Origin: Mangrovicoccus algicola
Lineage (GTDB): Bacteria; Pseudomonadota; Alphaproteobacteria; Rhodobacterales; Rhodobacteraceae
Assembly (NCBI RefSeq): GCF_014903745.1
Contig: NZ_JACVXA010000021.1
Location: 1-64,000 of the forward strand
DNA: 64,000 nt
Reading direction: 5' to 3'
Shown here: positions 25,922-35,684 of the stretch, piece after piece
How the letters are laid out: the number at the start of each line of letters is the position of its first letter
Position numbering within the stretch: the first letter of the stretch is position 1
Position numbers and translations under genes: made by a program
The notes under the pieces: generated by a model
Databases searched by the model: none
The model's input: only the letters and a program-made list of their open reading frames with translations
Told to the model about the DNA's origin: nothing

Positions 25922-28528
25922 ATGGAGATCGTCGCCCTTACCGCCATAACTGCAGGCCTCTTTCTGGTGGTCGGCGTGTCCGAACCCCTGTCGGAGCGGC
26001 TGAGACTGCCCTTCAGCGTCATCCTGGCCATCGTCGGCATCCTGATCGGCCTGGGATCGGCCCTGTTCCTGCGATGGAACTTCGCCAACGAGCTGAACTT
26101 CATCGCCGAGAACCTGACCGATCTGCCGATCCGGGCGAATTCCTTCCTCTACATCTTCCTGCCGACGCTGATCTTCCAGGTGACGCTGGGCATGGACATC
26201 CGGCGGATCCTCGATGACTGGGTGCCGATCGTGCTGCTGGCGGTGGTGGCGGTGGTCATCTCCACGCTGTTCATCGGCGGCGCGCTGCACGGGCTGGGCA
26301 TCACCTCGCTTTTCGTCGGGCTGCTGGTGGGCTCGGTCGTCTCGACCACCGATCCCTCGGCGGTGGCCAGCATCTTCCGGTCGCTCTCCGCGCCCAAGCG
26401 GCTGACCCGGATCATCGAGGGCGAGAGCCTGCTGAACGACGCGGCCGCCATCGCGCTCTTCGGGCTGTTCATCACCTTCGTCATGGTCGGCATGCCCGAT
26501 CCCGACATCATGGGCGCGCTGCGGCAGTTTCCCTACCTCGTCGCGGGCGGCGTCGCGGTGGGCTGGGTCATGGCCCGGATCGGCGTCTGGCTGATGGCGA
26601 TGTTCAACCGCTTCGAGCTGGCGCAGGTCAGCGTCTCGGTCGCCCTGCCCTACCTGTCCTACGTGATCACCGAACAGTTCGTCTCCGCCTCCGGCGTGAT
26701 CGCGGTGGTGATCTGCGGGCTGACGCTGAACTTCGCCGGGCCCGGGCGGATCGACCCGGCGCGCTGGAAGAAGCTGACCGAGGCCTGGGACATCCTCGCC
26801 CACTGGGCCGGGGCGCTGATCTTCATCCTCGCCGCCATCCTGATCCCCGAACTGATGGCAACGGCGACCTGGATCGACGCGGTCTATGTCGGCGTCGTGG
26901 CCATCGCGGCCTTTGCGGCGCGGGCGGTGGTGCTGTTCCTGCTGCTGCCCGCGCTGACGCTGCTGCGGCTCTCGCCGCGGGTGGAGATGCCCTACAAGGC
27001 CGCCATCCTCTGGGGGGGGCTGCGCGGGGCGGTGACCCTGGCCCTGGCGCTGGCGGTGACGGAGAACGGCCGCATCCCCGATGCGACCCAGCGCATGGTC
27101 GGGATCCTGGCCACCGGCTACACGCTGTTCACGCTGATCGTGCAGGGGATCACGCTGCGCCCGGTCATCGGCTGGCTGAAGCTGGACCGGCTGTCGCCAA
27201 TCGACATTGCCCTGTCCAAGCAGGTGGTCGCGGTGGCGCTGCAATCGGTCCGCGAACGCGTCGCCGTGGCGACCGAAAACTACGACCTGACCCGCGACAT
27301 CGCGCGGGCGGAGGCCAAGGATTTCGGCGAGCGGCTGGACCGGGCGGTGACGGCGGCGGAATCCGAGCAGAACATCCAGGACCGCGACCGCATCACGCTG
27401 GGCCTGATCGCGCTGGCCGGGCATGAACGCGACCTGGTCGATCGCGGCTTCGAGGGGGGCCTGATGTCCCCGCGCGTCTACGAACAGGCGCGCTGGCTGG
27501 CGGCACAGGTGATGGAAGCCACCCGCTCGGGCGGGCGCTCGGGCTATCGCGCGGCCTATCGCGGCGGGCTGGGCTTCTCCACGTGGTTCCGGCTGGCCGT
27601 CGTGCTGGACAACCGCACCCGCATCTCCCGGCCCCTCGCCAAGCTGACGGCGAACCGCTTCGAGTTCCTGCTGGGCCAGAGGCTGGTGATGAAGGGGCTG
27701 CACGAATTCATCGACACCCGCATCCGGCGGATCCACCGCCGCCGGGTGGCCGAGTTGCTGCACGATCTGGTGGACCGGCGGATCGAGGCGGTCGAACAGG
27801 CGCTGGAGGGCCTGAAGCTGCAATATCCCGGCTATGCCGAGGAGCTGGAGCGGCGCTTCATCCGCCGCATCTCGCTGCGCCTGGAACAGCAGGAAATGGA
27901 CGACCTGCTGGAGGAAGGCCTGATCGGACCCGAGCTGCACCAGACCCTGAGCACGCGCATCGAGCGGCTGATGCAGCGCGAGCGCGCCCGCCCGGTGCTC
28001 GACCTGACGCTGCGCCGGGCCGACCTGGCGCGGCAGCTGCCGCTCTTCGCGGAACTCGACGACAAGACCGTAAAGCGGCTGGGCCGGTCGCTGCTGACCC
28101 GCTATGCCGGGCCGGGCGAGGTGATCCGGCGGCGCAGCGACACGCCGCGTTCGGTCTTCTTCATCGCCTCGGGTGCCGTCGAGGTGCGCACCCCGATCCA
28201 GATCTACCGGCTGGGCCGCGGCGAGATGTTCGGCCAGATCGCCATGCTGACGGGACGCCGGTTCCGCGGCGATGTCAGCGCCATCGCACCCACCACCCTG
28301 CTGGTGCTGGACGAAGCGCGGTTCATGAAGCTGCTGCGGACCAACAAGGCGGTGCGCGGCGCGATTCTTGCATCCGCCGCGGACCGGGACCTGTCCGAGG
28401 CGAGCCTGGCACGGCTGCGGGCGCTGGTCGGCGAACCCGACCCCGACCCCCCGGGCGCGGAGCCCGTCCCGGCCGGGGAACCGGCGGATGCCGGGCAACC
28501 GGACCCGTCCGACCCGGAACGGAAGTGA
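25922..28528 (+). CDS. CPA1-type Na+/H+ antiporter with C-terminal cyclic-nucleotide-binding domain
   Basis: This 868-residue protein has about 12 spans in residues 1-430 with NHE landmarks: STTDPSAVASIF, the ion-site motif EGESLLNDAAAIALF, and LWGGLRGAVTLALAL. A long helical cytoplasmic part (about 430-700) follows. The C-terminal cNMP-binding fold (about 705-830) has the segment GEVIRRRSDTPRSVFFIASG and GRGEMFGQIAMLTGRRFRGD in place of the phosphate-binding cassette. The layout is that of bacterial relatives of the sperm NHE (SLC9C) group. The role is likely pH or sodium homeostasis gated by a nucleotide. The start at 25922 begins directly with the first span. Confidence 0.88.
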   Translation: MEIVALTAITAGLFLVVGVSEPLSERLRLPFSVILAIVGILIGLGSALFLRWNFANELNFIAENLTDLPIRANSFLYIFLPTLIFQVTLGMDIRRILDDWVPIVLLAVVAVVISTLFIGGALHGLGITSLFVGLLVGSVVSTTDPSAVASIFRSLSAPKRLTRIIEGESLLNDAAAIALFGLFITFVMVGMPDPDIMGALRQFPYLVAGGVAVGWVMARIGVWLMAMFNRFELAQVSVSVALPYLSYVITEQFVSASGVIAVVICGLTLNFAGPGRIDPARWKKLTEAWDILAHWAGALIFILAAILIPELMATATWIDAVYVGVVAIAAFAARAVVLFLLLPALTLLRLSPRVEMPYKAAILWGGLRGAVTLALALAVTENGRIPDATQRMVGILATGYTLFTLIVQGITLRPVIGWLKLDRLSPIDIALSKQVVAVALQSVRERVAVATENYDLTRDIARAEAKDFGERLDRAVTAAESEQNIQDRDRITLGLIALAGHERDLVDRGFEGGLMSPRVYEQARWLAAQVMEATRSGGRSGYRAAYRGGLGFSTWFRLAVVLDNRTRISRPLAKLTANRFEFLLGQRLVMKGLHEFIDTRIRRIHRRRVAELLHDLVDRRIEAVEQALEGLKLQYPGYAEELERRFIRRISLRLEQQEMDDLLEEGLIGPELHQTLSTRIERLMQRERARPVLDLTLRRADLARQLPLFAELDDKTVKRLGRSLLTRYAGPGEVIRRRSDTPRSVFFIASGAVEVRTPIQIYRLGRGEMFGQIAMLTGRRFRGDVSAIAPTTLLVLDEARFMKLLRTNKAVRGAILASAADRDLSEASLARLRALVGEPDPDPPGAEPVPAGEPADAGQPDPSDPERK

Positions 28529-28691
28529 CCGCGCCGCGGCCAAGGCCCGTCCCGGCCACCGGCCGGCAAGGTCCCCGGCCGCGGCCGGATCGGGCCCGGG
28601 CGGACCTCGGGCGCCGCGCCGCGGGGCTTGCCCGCGCCCTCCCGCAGCGGCTAGGCTGGCCGCGTTTGCCCGCAGAGTGCCGAGTGACCCC

Positions 28692-29789
28692 ATGACAGGA
28701 TCCCCCAGATTGCTGCAGACCCTGTTCCTGTCGCTGGGCATCGCGCTGATGGCAGGCTGGATCCTGATCGTCGGCAAGGCGGTGATCGTGCCGGTCCTCG
28801 CGGCGGTGATCGCGGTCTATGTCCTGATCAACGGCGCCGCCTGGCTGCGGCGCTGGACCGTGCTGCGGCGCTGCCCGGCCTGGCTCCTGCAGATGGTCAT
28901 CCTCGCCGGATTCGTCGTGGGACTTTTCTCCCTGGCCGCCGTGGTGGCAGTCACCCTGGAGGAGATGGCGGACCGCGCCCCGGCCTATCAGGCCAACCTG
29001 GAGACGCTGGCCGTGCGCATCGCCGAGGCCTTCGGCGCCGAGAGCGACCCGACCTGGGCCGACATCCGCCGCCTCGCCTTCGGCCAGCTGGACCTGCCGG
29101 CCCGCATCGGCGGCCTGTTCAGCTCGCTGACCAGCCTCTTGGGATCCGTCCTGATCGTCATCATCTATGCGGGCTTCCTGATGGGACAATGGGCCAGTTT
29201 TCCGCGCCGCATCGCCGAGGCCTTCGGCACCGGCGGAAACGCCGCCTGGATCCTGGAGATCGGCGGCGAGATCAACCGCCGCATCGGCGATTACCTGACC
29301 GTCAAGACCCTGGTGAACCTGGTGCTGGGCCTTCTCTCCTACGCCGTGCTCTGGGCGATGGACGTGGACTTCGCCCTGTTCTGGGCGGTCTGCATCGGCC
29401 TGCTGAACTACATCCCCTATCTGGGATCCTGGCTTGGCGTGATGCTGCCGGTGATCCTGTCCGTGGCGCAGTTCGGCGACATCTGGCGGACGCTGCTTCT
29501 GACGCTGCTGCTGACGGTGATGCAGATCTTCGTGGGCTCGGTCCTGGAGCCGCGATGGATCGGCCGGCAGCTGAACCTGTCGCCCTTCGCGGTGATCCTG
29601 GCGCTGTCCTTCTGGTCGGCGCTGTGGGGCATTTCCGGCGCGATCCTGGCGGTGCCGCTGACCAGCGTGCTGGTCATCATCTTCAGCGCCTTCCCCGGCA
29701 CCCGGCCGATCGCCGTTCTGATCTCGGACGTGGCGCATTCGGCGCCGCCGCCGGAACGCAGAGAGGAAATCTTCACTTCTGGTCCGTAA
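28692..29789 (+). CDS. AI-2E family transporter
   Basis: This 365-residue membrane protein has the TqsA/PerM-like pattern: paired N-terminal spans, a periplasmic helical region (DRAPAYQANLETLA), then a C-terminal span group with NYIPYLGSWLGVMLP and EPRWIGRQLNLSPFAVILALSFW followed by GAILAVPLT, the family's best conserved stretch. Members export autoinducer-2 or, in other branches, act as Na+(Li+)/H+ antiporters. The upstream gene is a Na+/H+ antiporter 163 bp away, so an ion-exchange role is plausible; the sequence does not decide. Confidence 0.88.
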   Translation: MTGSPRLLQTLFLSLGIALMAGWILIVGKAVIVPVLAAVIAVYVLINGAAWLRRWTVLRRCPAWLLQMVILAGFVVGLFSLAAVVAVTLEEMADRAPAYQANLETLAVRIAEAFGAESDPTWADIRRLAFGQLDLPARIGGLFSSLTSLLGSVLIVIIYAGFLMGQWASFPRRIAEAFGTGGNAAWILEIGGEINRRIGDYLTVKTLVNLVLGLLSYAVLWAMDVDFALFWAVCIGLLNYIPYLGSWLGVMLPVILSVAQFGDIWRTLLLTLLLTVMQIFVGSVLEPRWIGRQLNLSPFAVILALSFWSALWGISGAILAVPLTSVLVIIFSAFPGTRPIAVLISDVAHSAPPPERREEIFTSGP

Positions 29790-29842
29790 TGCGGGGAAGG
29801 GCTGCTCCGGGAACGGGCGGCCAAGCCGACCGGAGGACCGCC

Positions 29843-30778
29843 ATGACCCGTTTCCGCCTGCTGATGCTCGTACCCGTCCTGCTCCTCCCCGGCTTCGCGG
29901 CCGCGCAGACCGTCGCCGTGACGATGAGCAACACCGACTGGACCTATACCCGCAACCTGGCGGATCACATCGCCGCCGCCCTGGACGCCGAGGGCGTGAC
30001 GGATGTCACCATGATGAACGCCGCCGGCGACAGGCAGGCGCAGCTGGCCGCGATCGGGGACTTCATCGCCGCGGACGTGGACGCCATCATCGCCAACCTC
30101 CTCGCCACGGATGACGGCCTGCGGGTGTCGCGCATGGCCGCAGAGGCCGGGATCCCCCTGGTCTATGTCAATCTCGAACCGATCAACGGCACCGCCCTTC
30201 CCGAAGGGCAGAGCTATGTCGGGTCCGATGAAACGGAATCGGGCACGCTGGAATTCGGCTTCGTCTGCGACAGGCTCGAAGGAGAGGGCAGCGTCTCCTT
30301 CCTGATCGGCGACCTGGGCAGCTCCGCGGCGCGGGTGCGCACACAGGATTACTACGCGTTGCTGGAGACGCCCCGCTGCGCCGGGATCGACGTGATGGAC
30401 GAAGGCTTCGCGAACTGGTCGCGCGACGAGGGACAGGCCCTTGCGGCCTCCTGGATCGAGGCCGGGCGCGTTCCCGATGCCTTCGTCGCCAATAACGACG
30501 ACATGGCGCTTGGTGCGCTCGATGCCATCCAGGCGGCGGGACTGGACAAGGCCGAGATTCTGGTCACCGGCATCGACGCGACCGAAGTCGCGCTGCGCGC
30601 GATGGATGACGGCCTGCTCGACGCCACCGTGCTGCAGAATGCGGGGGGCCAGGCCGCGGCCGCCGTGGAGGCCGCGCTGGCGCTGGCGCGCGGCGACGCG
30701 GATGTGCCGCGGCTGATCTACGTTCCCTTCGAGCTGGTCACGCCCGCGACCCGCGGCGACCTTCCGGCAACCAACTGA
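29843..30778 (+). CDS. Periplasmic sugar-binding-type protein (LacI/RbsB fold) paired with a chemoreceptor
   Basis: This 311-residue protein has a signal peptide (RFRLLMLVPVLLLPGFAAAQ) and a type I periplasmic binding fold: TVAVTMSNTDW, ANLLATDDGLRV, IPLVYVNLEPING, YVGSDETESG, AFVANNDDMALGALDAI, and TGIDATEVALRAM. The start at 29843 has a CGGAGGACC site. No permease or ATPase gene is nearby; instead a methyl-accepting chemotaxis protein starts 12 bp downstream. It therefore probably presents a sugar or similar ligand to that receptor rather than to a transporter. Confidence 0.87.
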   Translation: MTRFRLLMLVPVLLLPGFAAAQTVAVTMSNTDWTYTRNLADHIAAALDAEGVTDVTMMNAAGDRQAQLAAIGDFIAADVDAIIANLLATDDGLRVSRMAAEAGIPLVYVNLEPINGTALPEGQSYVGSDETESGTLEFGFVCDRLEGEGSVSFLIGDLGSSAARVRTQDYYALLETPRCAGIDVMDEGFANWSRDEGQALAASWIEAGRVPDAFVANNDDMALGALDAIQAAGLDKAEILVTGIDATEVALRAMDDGLLDATVLQNAGGQAAAAVEAALALARGDADVPRLIYVPFELVTPATRGDLPATN

Positions 30779-30790
30779 CAGGGGCGCGAC

Positions 30791-33019
30791 ATGACATCCC
30801 TACTGACCCGCACCGTCTCCGGGCTGACCTTCCGCATCACCGGCGCAATCACGCTGATCGCCGTCATGATGGCGGCCGCGCTGCTGGTCGCGGCGCTGAT
30901 CCTGGACAGTTTCTCGAAGGAAATGGACAAGCTGGTCGATCAGGACGTGCCGGATCTGCTTTCAGCCGCCGAAATCATGGCCCGCAGCAACGCGCTGCCG
31001 CAGGGATTTGCGCAGCTGCTGATGGCCACCACGCAGCAGGAACTGGAGACAGCCGCGACAGGGGCGGCCGACGCGCTGGATGCGTTCTTCGATGTGGCCC
31101 GCACCCGCCCGCCGCGTCAGGCGATAGACCTGGCCGACCGGCTCTCCGCCCTGAAATTCGGGATGCTCAGCCTGGCCATGGCCCGCGAGGACGAGATCGC
31201 GGCGGCGGATGGCTTCGCGGAAGGGCTGGCAACCCTTTCCGGCATTTTCGTGTCCCTTGCCGGTACCGAACGCGCCGCGGGCATCGATTTCACCCAGATG
31301 CTCAGCCTCGCCTTTCAGGTCTCGCGCAGCACCGATGACGCCGCATTGCAACTCCTCGGCAGACAGCTTCAATCCCAGCTCGATTCTGCCGGATTTGCCC
31401 TGATGGTTTCGGATCCCGCGATCTCGGCGGATCTGCTTTCGCTTTCGGAGGGCGAGAGCGACCTCCTCGGCCTGCGCCGCACCGAACTGGCCGCCCGGGC
31501 CGAAGCCCACGACCAGGCAAGCGCCGCACTTTTGGCCGTGGAACGCCTCGGGGAAGGAGCGGCCGGGCTGGCGCGCGAGGCCCTGGAGGGACTCAATAGC
31601 GACGCCCGGATCCTGCAGGCCGATTCGGCCGCGGCGGAACGCGAATTGATAACCTTGGGTATCGTCGCCTTCATCATCGTCCTTGCCGCGGTGGTGGCGA
31701 CCCAGCGGACGATCGTGCGGCCGCTTCAATCCCTGATCCGCCGCACCCGGAAACTTGCGGATGGCGACACCGCCGCGATGGACGGCGCCCGCCGCCGCAG
31801 CGGCGAGATCGGCGACCTGACAGCTGCGCTGACCGTCTTCCGCGACAACATCATTTCCAATCGCCGGCTCGAGGAAGAGGCCCGCCGCACGGCCGAAGCC
31901 CAGGAAGAACAGCGGCGCGAGGCCGAGAAACAGAAGATCGAGGCGGAGCGGGCCGAGATGGAACGCAAGGCCGCACAGGAACGCGAGGCGCTGGAACGCG
32001 ACCGTGCCGCGCAGGAGGAAACCCAGCGGCGCGAGGCCCGCGAGGCGGCGGAACGCGAGGCCCGCCAGAAGGAACAGCAGCGTGTCGTCTCGATCCTGGC
32101 CGACAGTCTGAGCCGCTTGGCCGACGGCGATCTTGCGGCCAGCATCGACACGGCCTTTCCCGAGTCCTACGAGGCCCTGCGCGAGAATTTCAACCGAACG
32201 TTGTCGGCCCTGGCACGCCTTGTCTCGGTCATCCGCGACAGTTCCGGCAATATCCTGGCCTCTTCGACCGAGATCTCCAGCGTCACGGGGGACCTGGCAC
32301 GCCGCACCGAAAAGACGGCCGCCACGCTCGAGGAAACCGCCGCCGCCGTGGCGCAGCTGACCGCAAGCGCATCCTCCGCCGCCGAGAATTCCCGGGCCAC
32401 GGAAAAGGCCGCCCAGCAGGCACGCAGCGAGGCGCAGGCATCCCAGGATATCGTGCGCAGCACCATCGCCGCGATGGAGGCTATCTCGGAATCCTCCGAC
32501 AAGATCAGCCGCATCATCCACGTGATCGACGACATCGCATTCCAGACCAACCTCCTGGCGCTGAATGCGGGCGTGGAGGCCGCACGGGCTGGCGAGTCCG
32601 GCAGGGGATTTGCCGTCGTCGCCTCGGAAGTCCGCGCCCTGGCCCAGAGGGCCTCCGACGCGGCGCGCGAGATCGGAACGCTGATCGGTCAAAGCAACGA
32701 CAATGTCGCCGACGGGGTCAGCCGCGTCGCACAGACCGGAAGCGCGCTCGACGGAATCGTCGGGCTGATCGACAATATCGCCGAGAACATCTCGGCGCTG
32801 GCGACCACGGCCGACGAACAGTCGCTGAGCGTGAAGGAAATCAACACGGCCACCAACCAGCTCGATTCCGTGACCCAGCAGAATGCCGCGATCTTCGAGG
32901 AGACCTCCGCCTCCACCATGGACCTGACCCGGGAGGCCCAGATCCTGTCGGAGGAGGTCGCGAAATTCCGTGGCGACGCCGGTGCGGAAGAGGCGGGCCC
33001 TGACAGCCGCGCCGCCTGA
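30791..33019 (+). CDS. Methyl-accepting chemotaxis protein
   Basis: This 742-residue receptor has a first span at about 16-40, a helical periplasmic sensor of about 240 residues, a second span near 285-302, a HAMP domain (about 304-357), a long charged coiled coil (about 358-434, rich in Glu, Arg and Ala), a second HAMP-like segment (about 435-480) and a cytoplasmic signalling domain. The hairpin tip is DDIAFQTNLLALNAGVEAARAGE followed by SGRGFAVVASEVRALAQ (about 581-620). The two HAMP segments joined by a coiled coil are common in alphaproteobacteria. It is cotranscribed with the binding protein upstream, its likely ligand carrier. Confidence 0.92.
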   Translation: MTSLLTRTVSGLTFRITGAITLIAVMMAAALLVAALILDSFSKEMDKLVDQDVPDLLSAAEIMARSNALPQGFAQLLMATTQQELETAATGAADALDAFFDVARTRPPRQAIDLADRLSALKFGMLSLAMAREDEIAAADGFAEGLATLSGIFVSLAGTERAAGIDFTQMLSLAFQVSRSTDDAALQLLGRQLQSQLDSAGFALMVSDPAISADLLSLSEGESDLLGLRRTELAARAEAHDQASAALLAVERLGEGAAGLAREALEGLNSDARILQADSAAAERELITLGIVAFIIVLAAVVATQRTIVRPLQSLIRRTRKLADGDTAAMDGARRRSGEIGDLTAALTVFRDNIISNRRLEEEARRTAEAQEEQRREAEKQKIEAERAEMERKAAQEREALERDRAAQEETQRREAREAAEREARQKEQQRVVSILADSLSRLADGDLAASIDTAFPESYEALRENFNRTLSALARLVSVIRDSSGNILASSTEISSVTGDLARRTEKTAATLEETAAAVAQLTASASSAAENSRATEKAAQQARSEAQASQDIVRSTIAAMEAISESSDKISRIIHVIDDIAFQTNLLALNAGVEAARAGESGRGFAVVASEVRALAQRASDAAREIGTLIGQSNDNVADGVSRVAQTGSALDGIVGLIDNIAENISALATTADEQSLSVKEINTATNQLDSVTQQNAAIFEETSASTMDLTREAQILSEEVAKFRGDAGAEEAGPDSRAA

Positions 33020-33242
33020 TCGCGCGCCGGTCCTGCGACCAAAGCCTGCCCCCGGAAGCTGCGCCGTGACCGGCTGCCCCGCGGCTATCTGCCAGGCGGG
33101 CGGTGACGCGATGACCGGCCACCATGACGTCCGCGACAAGCCCCGTTCCGGCGCCAGCCGCCGCCCGCCCGGGCCGCACCGCTTCCTGTTGATTTTGGTT
33201 TGCATCGCTGTAGCGTGAGGCGGAGCAAACAGGGAGGCTCTC

Positions 33243-34670
33243 ATGCGCCGGTTCGGCTTGACCGCGATATCCGTCCTGGCGCTGGCCGCGCCACCAGGAC
33301 TCTACGCACAGGAAACCGCGACTGACGCGCCCGCCATGAACGCCGACCCGGCAGCGGGAACGACGGACCCGGCCGATACGGCCGAAGGCGCGCGGCAAGC
33401 CGCAACGGCCGAGAGCGGCGAGGATGCGCAGGCCACGGACTCCGCCGCGGATCCGTTGCTGAGCGAGGCCGAGCTGGAACAGCTGGTCGCGCCCGTGGCG
33501 CTCTATCCCGACACGCTGCTCATCCAGATCCTGGTCGCCGCGGCGTCCCCCCTGGAAGTGGTGAAGGGGGCCCAGTTCCTGGAAAACAACGCCGATGCAG
33601 CCCCCGAGACCCTGAAACCGCAGATCGAAGCGGAGGGATGGGACCCCTCGGTGACCGTTCTCGCGACGGCCTTCCCCACGGTCCTGACCGAAATGGCCGA
33701 TCACATCGACTGGACCGAGGCGACCGGCGAGGCGATGCTGGCCCAGACCGATGACGTGATGACCGCCGTGCAGGTGCTGCGCAACCAGGCCGTGGACTCC
33801 GGCGCGCTGGTTTCGGGCGAGGAACAGACGGTCGCCACCGATGCGGCGGACAATGTCGTGATCGTGCCGACGGATCCGGAGGTCGTCTATGTCCCGCAAT
33901 ATCAGCCCACGGATATCTGGGGCGGGGTTGGCGGCGCGGTGATGACCGGCGCCATCGCCTGGGGCACCTTCGCGGTGATCGACGAGATCTTCGATGATGA
34001 CGATGACTGGGACGACTACTGGGGCTGCCGCAATTGCGGGGGCTGGGGCGGCGGACCGGTAATCCGCGATCCCGATATCGACATCGATGTCGATGGAAAC
34101 GTCAATATCGGCAACCATATCGACATCGACCGGGGCAGCATCCGCGACCGCATCGACGAGGCCGGAGACGGCGGGGGGATCGGCTGGCGGCCGGATCCGG
34201 ACCGCGTCGACAGCGCCCGCGACAAGATCGGCGACAAGTTGAACGGGGGGGCGACCACCCTGCCGACGGAACGGTTGCCGCGTCATGACGGGACGGGCGA
34301 CGCGCTGCGCGCCCGCCTGTCCGAACGCAGCGGCGCGCCGGATATCTCCGCCGGAGCCGCCGCCGCCGCCGCGGTGGCGGCAGGCGCGGGCGCAGGCGCC
34401 CTCAGCCGGATCGACCGGCCTTCCAAAATCTCGCCGGCACAGAAGCGGGATGCCATCGCGCGCACCCACCAGGCCGCGCCCGCGTCGCGTCCAGCCGCCA
34501 GCCGGCCCGCGATCCACAAGCCTGCCGAGATCCACAGGCCCGCGACCGGCGGCGCCGCGGCGAAGAAACCCGTCGCCCTAAAGAAGAAGGCCGCCGCGCC
34601 CCGGGCGAAAGCCGCCATGGCGCGGGGGGGGAAGAGCGCCCCCAAGCACAAGCTGACGAAGAAGAGGTAA
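33243..34670 (+). CDS. DUF3300 domain exported protein
   Basis: This 475-residue protein has a signal peptide (RRFGLTAISVLALAAPPGLYAQ), an acidic linker, then the DUF3300 core (LEQLVAPVALYPDTLLIQILVAA at about residues 78-100, VYVPQYQPTDIW near 218). After a run of Asp residues the C-terminal half is low-complexity: an IDIDVDGNVNIGNHIDID repeat, then an Ala/Lys/Pro-rich basic tail. DUF3300 has no proven function. It is followed 2 bp later by a DUF2950 gene, a pairing seen widely in proteobacteria, so the two probably act together in the envelope. Confidence 0.87.
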   Translation: MRRFGLTAISVLALAAPPGLYAQETATDAPAMNADPAAGTTDPADTAEGARQAATAESGEDAQATDSAADPLLSEAELEQLVAPVALYPDTLLIQILVAAASPLEVVKGAQFLENNADAAPETLKPQIEAEGWDPSVTVLATAFPTVLTEMADHIDWTEATGEAMLAQTDDVMTAVQVLRNQAVDSGALVSGEEQTVATDAADNVVIVPTDPEVVYVPQYQPTDIWGGVGGAVMTGAIAWGTFAVIDEIFDDDDDWDDYWGCRNCGGWGGGPVIRDPDIDIDVDGNVNIGNHIDIDRGSIRDRIDEAGDGGGIGWRPDPDRVDSARDKIGDKLNGGATTLPTERLPRHDGTGDALRARLSERSGAPDISAGAAAAAAVAAGAGAGALSRIDRPSKISPAQKRDAIARTHQAAPASRPAASRPAIHKPAEIHRPATGGAAAKKPVALKKKAAAPRAKAAMARGGKSAPKHKLTKKR

Positions 34671-34672
34671 GC

Positions 34673-35575
34673 ATGGCCCGCCTGACCCCCCTTGGCCCCG
34701 CCCTGGCGCTCGCGCTGGTTCCGGCGGCGGCCGCCCTTGCCGAACCCGCGGCCTACCAGACGCCGCAGGCCGCGCTGGAGGCCCTGATCGCGGCGCTGGA
34801 AAGCGGCAGCGACGAGGCGGTCCTGGCCGTCTTCGGGCCGGAAAACGCCGATATCATCCTGACGGGCAATGCCGCCGAGGATGACGCCAACCGGAACGCC
34901 GTGCTGGAGCAGTACCGCGCCGGGTACCGTTTCGTCCCCGGACCGGAGGAACAGCTGACGCTGGAACTGGGTCCCGACGGCTGGCCCTTCCCTATCCCCC
35001 TGGCGCAGCAGGCCGGGGAGTGGGCCTTCGATCCGGTGGCGGGCGAGGCCGTGATGCGCAGCCGCGAAATCGGGCTGAACGAACTGGACGTGATCGCGCT
35101 GATGGATGCCTATGTCGATGTGCAGGCGGAATTCAGGCTGCGGGACCATGACGGCGACGGGCTGATGGAATTCGCCCGCAGCGTGATCGCCGAGGATGGC
35201 GGCCGCGACGGGCTCTACTGGCAGGACGGGACCGGCCCGCTGGGCGCCGCCATCGCCCGCGCCGCCGCCGAAGGCCATGGCATGGACGGCACCGACCACC
35301 CGCCGGAACCGTATCTGGGCTATGTCTTCCGTATTCTCAATGCACAGGGACCGGCGGCCCCGGGCGGCGCGATGAGCTACCTGGTCAACGGCGCCATGCT
35401 GGCCGGCCATGCCCTCCTGGCCGTGCCCGCCAGCTATGGCGAAACCGGCGTGCACAGTTTCATGGTCGCCGAGAACGGGCGCATCCTGGAGGCCGATCTG
35501 GGGGAGGAGACCACGGCGGCGGCGGCGGCCATCACCGCCTATGATCCCGGCCCGGACTGGCAGCCGACGGACTGA
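34673..35575 (+). CDS. DUF2950 domain exported protein
   Basis: This 300-residue protein has a signal peptide ending near ALA-EPAAYQTP. The DUF2950 pattern is clear: QAALEALIAALESGSDEAV at the start, GWPFPIPL near residue 103, YVDVQAEF, then EPYLGYVFRILNAQGPAAPGG and FMVAENGRILEADLG at the end. Function unknown. It starts 2 bp after the DUF3300 stop and converges on acnB, with a long GC hairpin in the gap. Confidence 0.87.
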   Translation: MARLTPLGPALALALVPAAAALAEPAAYQTPQAALEALIAALESGSDEAVLAVFGPENADIILTGNAAEDDANRNAVLEQYRAGYRFVPGPEEQLTLELGPDGWPFPIPLAQQAGEWAFDPVAGEAVMRSREIGLNELDVIALMDAYVDVQAEFRLRDHDGDGLMEFARSVIAEDGGRDGLYWQDGTGPLGAAIARAAAEGHGMDGTDHPPEPYLGYVFRILNAQGPAAPGGAMSYLVNGAMLAGHALLAVPASYGETGVHSFMVAENGRILEADLGEETTAAAAAITAYDPGPDWQPTD

Positions 35576-35616
35576 GCCGGACGGTCCGGCCGTGGCGGTC
35601 CGGACAAATGAAGGAA

Positions 35617-35646
35617 CGCCCGCCCTGCCGATCGGCGGGACGGGCG
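35617..35646. terminator. Hairpin between convergent DUF2950 and acnB genes
   Basis: Two 14-base arms (35617-35630 and 35633-35646) pair except for one mismatch, around a 2-base centre. No T-run follows on either side, but the position between convergent stops suggests a shared transcription end. Confidence 0.45.
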
Positions 35647-35684
35647 CGATTGCCGAAGGGAAGATCCCGGCGCCGGGCCCTTCC

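Noticed and set aside
25205-28777. Long minus-strand open frame across the Na+/H+ antiporter
   Set aside because: It is antisense to a well-recognised gene, low-complexity (Asp/Gln/Arg/His-rich) and has no ribosome site.
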